In this document: positions 61,315 to 64,000 of the stretch, in pieces
Numbering within the stretch: position 1 is the first letter of the stretch
Layout of the letters: the number at the start of each line of letters is the position of its first letter
Assembly (NCBI RefSeq): GCF_001949145.1
Contig: NW_019091523.1
Coordinates: forward strand, 63,534-127,533
DNA: 64,000 nucleotides
DNA from: Acanthaster planci
Lineage: Eukaryota; Echinodermata; Asteroidea; Valvatida; Acanthasteridae
Direction: 5' to 3'
Made by a program: the position numbers and the translations under genes
Notes under the pieces: generated by a model
Databases searched by the model: none
Told to the model about the DNA's origin: nothing
The model's input: the letters and a program-made list of their open reading frames with translations, nothing else

Positions 61315-64000
61315 CCACCGGGTACAGTCAATACACACAATTAAGAAACCTAACCTAACTTCACCTCAGTTTCCTTGTGCCAGACACGAGATGAAAATGT
61401 TACATACAGTATACATGTTGCAGTCCCAGTGAAATTCTGTCATTGAATGCAAACAGATGCAATAAGCTATCGGAAATCATGAGTACATGTATGTACATGT
61501 ACAAGTATGAGTAAGTTTTCGAAAGCTGGTTGCCCAAAGCTTATCATGAGGGTTCCTGCACAAATTTGCTGATGCTCAGTTACTGTACCTCCTTTGGAAA
61601 GAGAGAGTTTGAGCGAGGTTTATTGTGTGCTAGCTGAACACACAAACTGCAGTACTTAGTGGCATATTTGAATACGGTACGCGCACACATACATGTATCA
61701 GGTACTCAAATGGTACCGTACATGGACAGTACAAAATGGCTTACTACTAAGTAGCAGGACCTGTGGCACTGAGAGTGACTGACGGAATACAAGATGATAT
61801 TCCCTAGGCTTTTCACATTTCTTCTGATCTGCTGATAGCCAGTCCTACATGTACATGTACATGTACATGTACTGTAGCTTCTTCACTTCACGTTTATGAA
61901 TTCAACGCGGTACGTGGATTCTGTTCCTTAAATGCCCGTCTAATAATCACTTATTCCTTAACACTTTGCAGTTTTGCTTTCTAAATTTGTACAGACCGGT
62001 AAATATGCATACATTACAGTTGATTTACGTGTACAGTCTGTAGGTCATGATTGCAAAGTTTAGCCTTCTTTTAAAAGCTGAAACAAACCCTTTATGTACT
62101 GGTACATTGTACAAACACAGACTGGTACCGGTAGCTTGCTGTCTGTGTTCTGTCTACTGCTAAAGTATGGTACAGTACATGTACAGTACATGTATGTCTC
62201 CTAGAATTTTCTCGCAAAAAATTTTTTAAAAGAAACATCTTTTGTAGTAGCCCTGCCATTCTTTTGAGACCGTGTCTTTTTGGGGGCTGTATTCAAGGAC
62301 AATTGACCAAACCTGATGCAAAACTACGTGTACCAGTATAGAGAAAAGAATTTCAAAAATCAAAACAAACTGTATTGGAAAAATATTGGAATAATTTCTG
62401 ACAATGATAGTGCAGGGCTGCATATGTACGGTATTAGTAACAGGATACGGGTAATACCGCAGCGTGTACAGCGTACACTTGATAGGGAGCCATACATGTA
62501 CATGTAGGCCATACCAAGGAATAAGAAAACCGCACCTCAGTTTTTGTGAATGTACCGCTTCGGTGTACTGTACATGTACAGTGTACTTAGATCCGTCCTT
62601 CCATTTTACCCTCAACTTCATCATGTGATTATTTGAAATTGGCTCTTTTCAGAACATCATGATCTATATGTACATGTAAGTCTCTGTCGGTTTTATTTGA
62701 AATATTTCCTGAAATGAACGTTATTTCCTTTGAGTGACTTGTATACATGTACATGTATGTAGGTCTGTGGTGACAATTAGAATTGTACAATACAAACAGT
62801 ATGTACATGTACATAAATTCAAGTTCAGTTATTCATGTACCTGACCAACCAACTTGTTACCGGTATTTGTATTATTGTAATAATAACAACATAAAAAAGA
62901 CTTACCACTAAATGTGAAAACGAATTATTTGGCTACAACATTCAGTTGAAGAAGTTAAATTCCAAATACCAATATCACAAAAATGGTGGAGACCAATCCA
63001 CCTCATAAAATCATTTTTTACTGAAGAAGGGATCTCTAGGTACATGTACATGTATGAGACAGTACTCATGTGAGCACAGAGTCATGGGCCTGTGTACATG
63101 TACATGTAGTTGTTCATGCATTTGTTACAAAGTTAGAAATGCATTTGATCTGTATACAGCTTTAAACACCTCCATTCTGCCCCCATATACATGTGTACCA
63201 GTACATATGTACATTTTGTTGACGGCATTTATGTCGTTAGAAGATGGCCTCTGTCGCAAGCTTTTGTTTACAACCAATTTAAGCCATTCCCAATCGCATG
63301 TTGACTTTTTCGGTTAAGTCCACCAGCTAATTGCTGCTGACATTTAGCAAGAAGTTCAGGTGAAGATTAACCCACATACAGTCTGTCAATTTGTCAATGT
63401 TACGGTTGAGAGCCTGTCACTTTTGAGTTCACGTTGCATTTTATAAACATTCACATCAAAGTGGTTGTTGCCAATGGATGGGCTGTGTAACTAACTGGGG
63501 CATGCATGTACATGTATGTGGACGATATGATGAACAAACACACACATGCAGTGTCCTAACTTGCAAACACTGTTTTCCACGGTGTTGGTGCGTTTGTTAT
63601 TGCAGAATGGCTATTGTAATATTTCCTATTGTACTGGTACGAAGCAGGTACAGGAAACTTCGCTTTCAGTAAAGGGTAGCAGCAATGATTTTTTTCTTAA
63701 GCACTGTTTTGCAACTTTATATTCTTCTGCAACGTACATGTACATTGTACATGTACCAGTTTGAGAAGTACATGTCCCTGCACTATGCTTTCCAGGACAA
63801 CTGAGGGCGCTTTTGCTGTAATGTCATCCAGGGAGGGCATGGTTTTTCCTATTTAAATTGTCAACTTAGCATTTACTCACTGGAAATGATTCTGAGAAAG
63901 GCTTGCTTTGTTGCTTATTGTTACCAGTATACATGTACATGTACATTTGTATATGTGTGTAAAGTACAGTAACTCAATAAAAATGAAGAACTACATGTAG

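Larger units (their letters stand above)
43500..63990. repeat. dispersed TACATG/ACATGT and ACCGGT palindromic hexamer repeats
   Basis: Short arrays of the self-complementary unit ACATGT (for example 61846-61872, 50019-50048, 54256-54280, 45955-45985, 58052-58071) recur every few hundred bases. They are often joined to ACCGGTAC (44931-44940, 45459-45478, 50518-50527, 60525-60545). Isolated copies exist throughout the window, but density rises strongly right of about 36 kb and again past 43 kb. Both units are perfect palindromes, so any array can form a cruciform or hairpin. Confidence 0.8.
42069..64000. other. gene-poor, repeat-rich right half
   Basis: No gene was identified with confidence in these 22 kb. 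The stretch holds many short runs of TACATG / ACATGT and ACCGGT palindromes (see separate entry), several MITEs and a 21-bp tandem repeat. Many open frames translate to Cys-Thr or His-Val alternations because of the TACATG repeats and are not genes. Weak exon-like islands at 46975-47141 and 48213-48324 are listed separately. Confidence 0.5.

Overview
The window is animal nuclear DNA: genes split by GT-AG introns, large intergenic gaps and many short non-autonomous DNA transposons. Protein similarity and repeat style (very many palindromic TACATGTA / ACCGGT motifs, tRNA-headed SINEs, many palindromic MITEs) suggest a marine invertebrate deuterostome, perhaps an echinoderm such as a sea star. 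This is an inference from style, not a database match.

Three protein genes can be read with confidence. (1) 1523-6425, minus strand: MTG2 (GTPBP5), the mitochondrial Obg-family GTPase of large-ribosomal-subunit assembly. It is rebuilt from seven coding exons giving 401 residues, with Obg domain and G1, G3, G4 and G5 motifs intact. (2) 22722-30560, plus strand: a very large C2H2 zinc-finger protein (2,612 residues) whose whole coding sequence lies in one exon of about 7.85 kb. Its long, low-complexity, probably disordered N-terminal part is followed by one isolated finger and a C-terminal block of five. A spliced 5' leader exon is proposed at 22284-22348. (3) 34912-39460, minus strand: BLOC1S4 (cappuccino), a BLOC-1 subunit of lysosome-related organelle biogenesis, rebuilt from five exons giving 183 residues, all four introns in phase 0.

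Layout: 1-1522, MTG2 3' flank; 1523-6437, MTG2; 6699-10686, a cluster of TIR elements; 10.7-22.3 kb, mostly anonymous, with two tRNA-derived SINEs at 14.3-14.7 kb and a long inverted repeat carrying CCAAT and CRE motifs at 17.1-18.6 kb; 22.3-33.2 kb, zinc-finger gene and 3' flank; 33.8-39.5 kb, BLOC1S4; 39.7-64 kb, a gene-poor region of MITEs and dense ACATGT/ACCGGT palindromic repeats, with only weak orphan-exon candidates near 47-48 kb.

The three genes do not form a pathway: they act in mitochondrial ribosome assembly, probable nuclear DNA binding, and endosome-to-lysosome-related-organelle traffic. No RNA gene, CRISPR array, virus or prokaryote-like system was found. The least ordinary items are the single-exon giant zinc-finger protein, the inverted CCAAT-CRE arms upstream of it, the several MITE families, and the density of self-complementary hexamer repeats in the right half.
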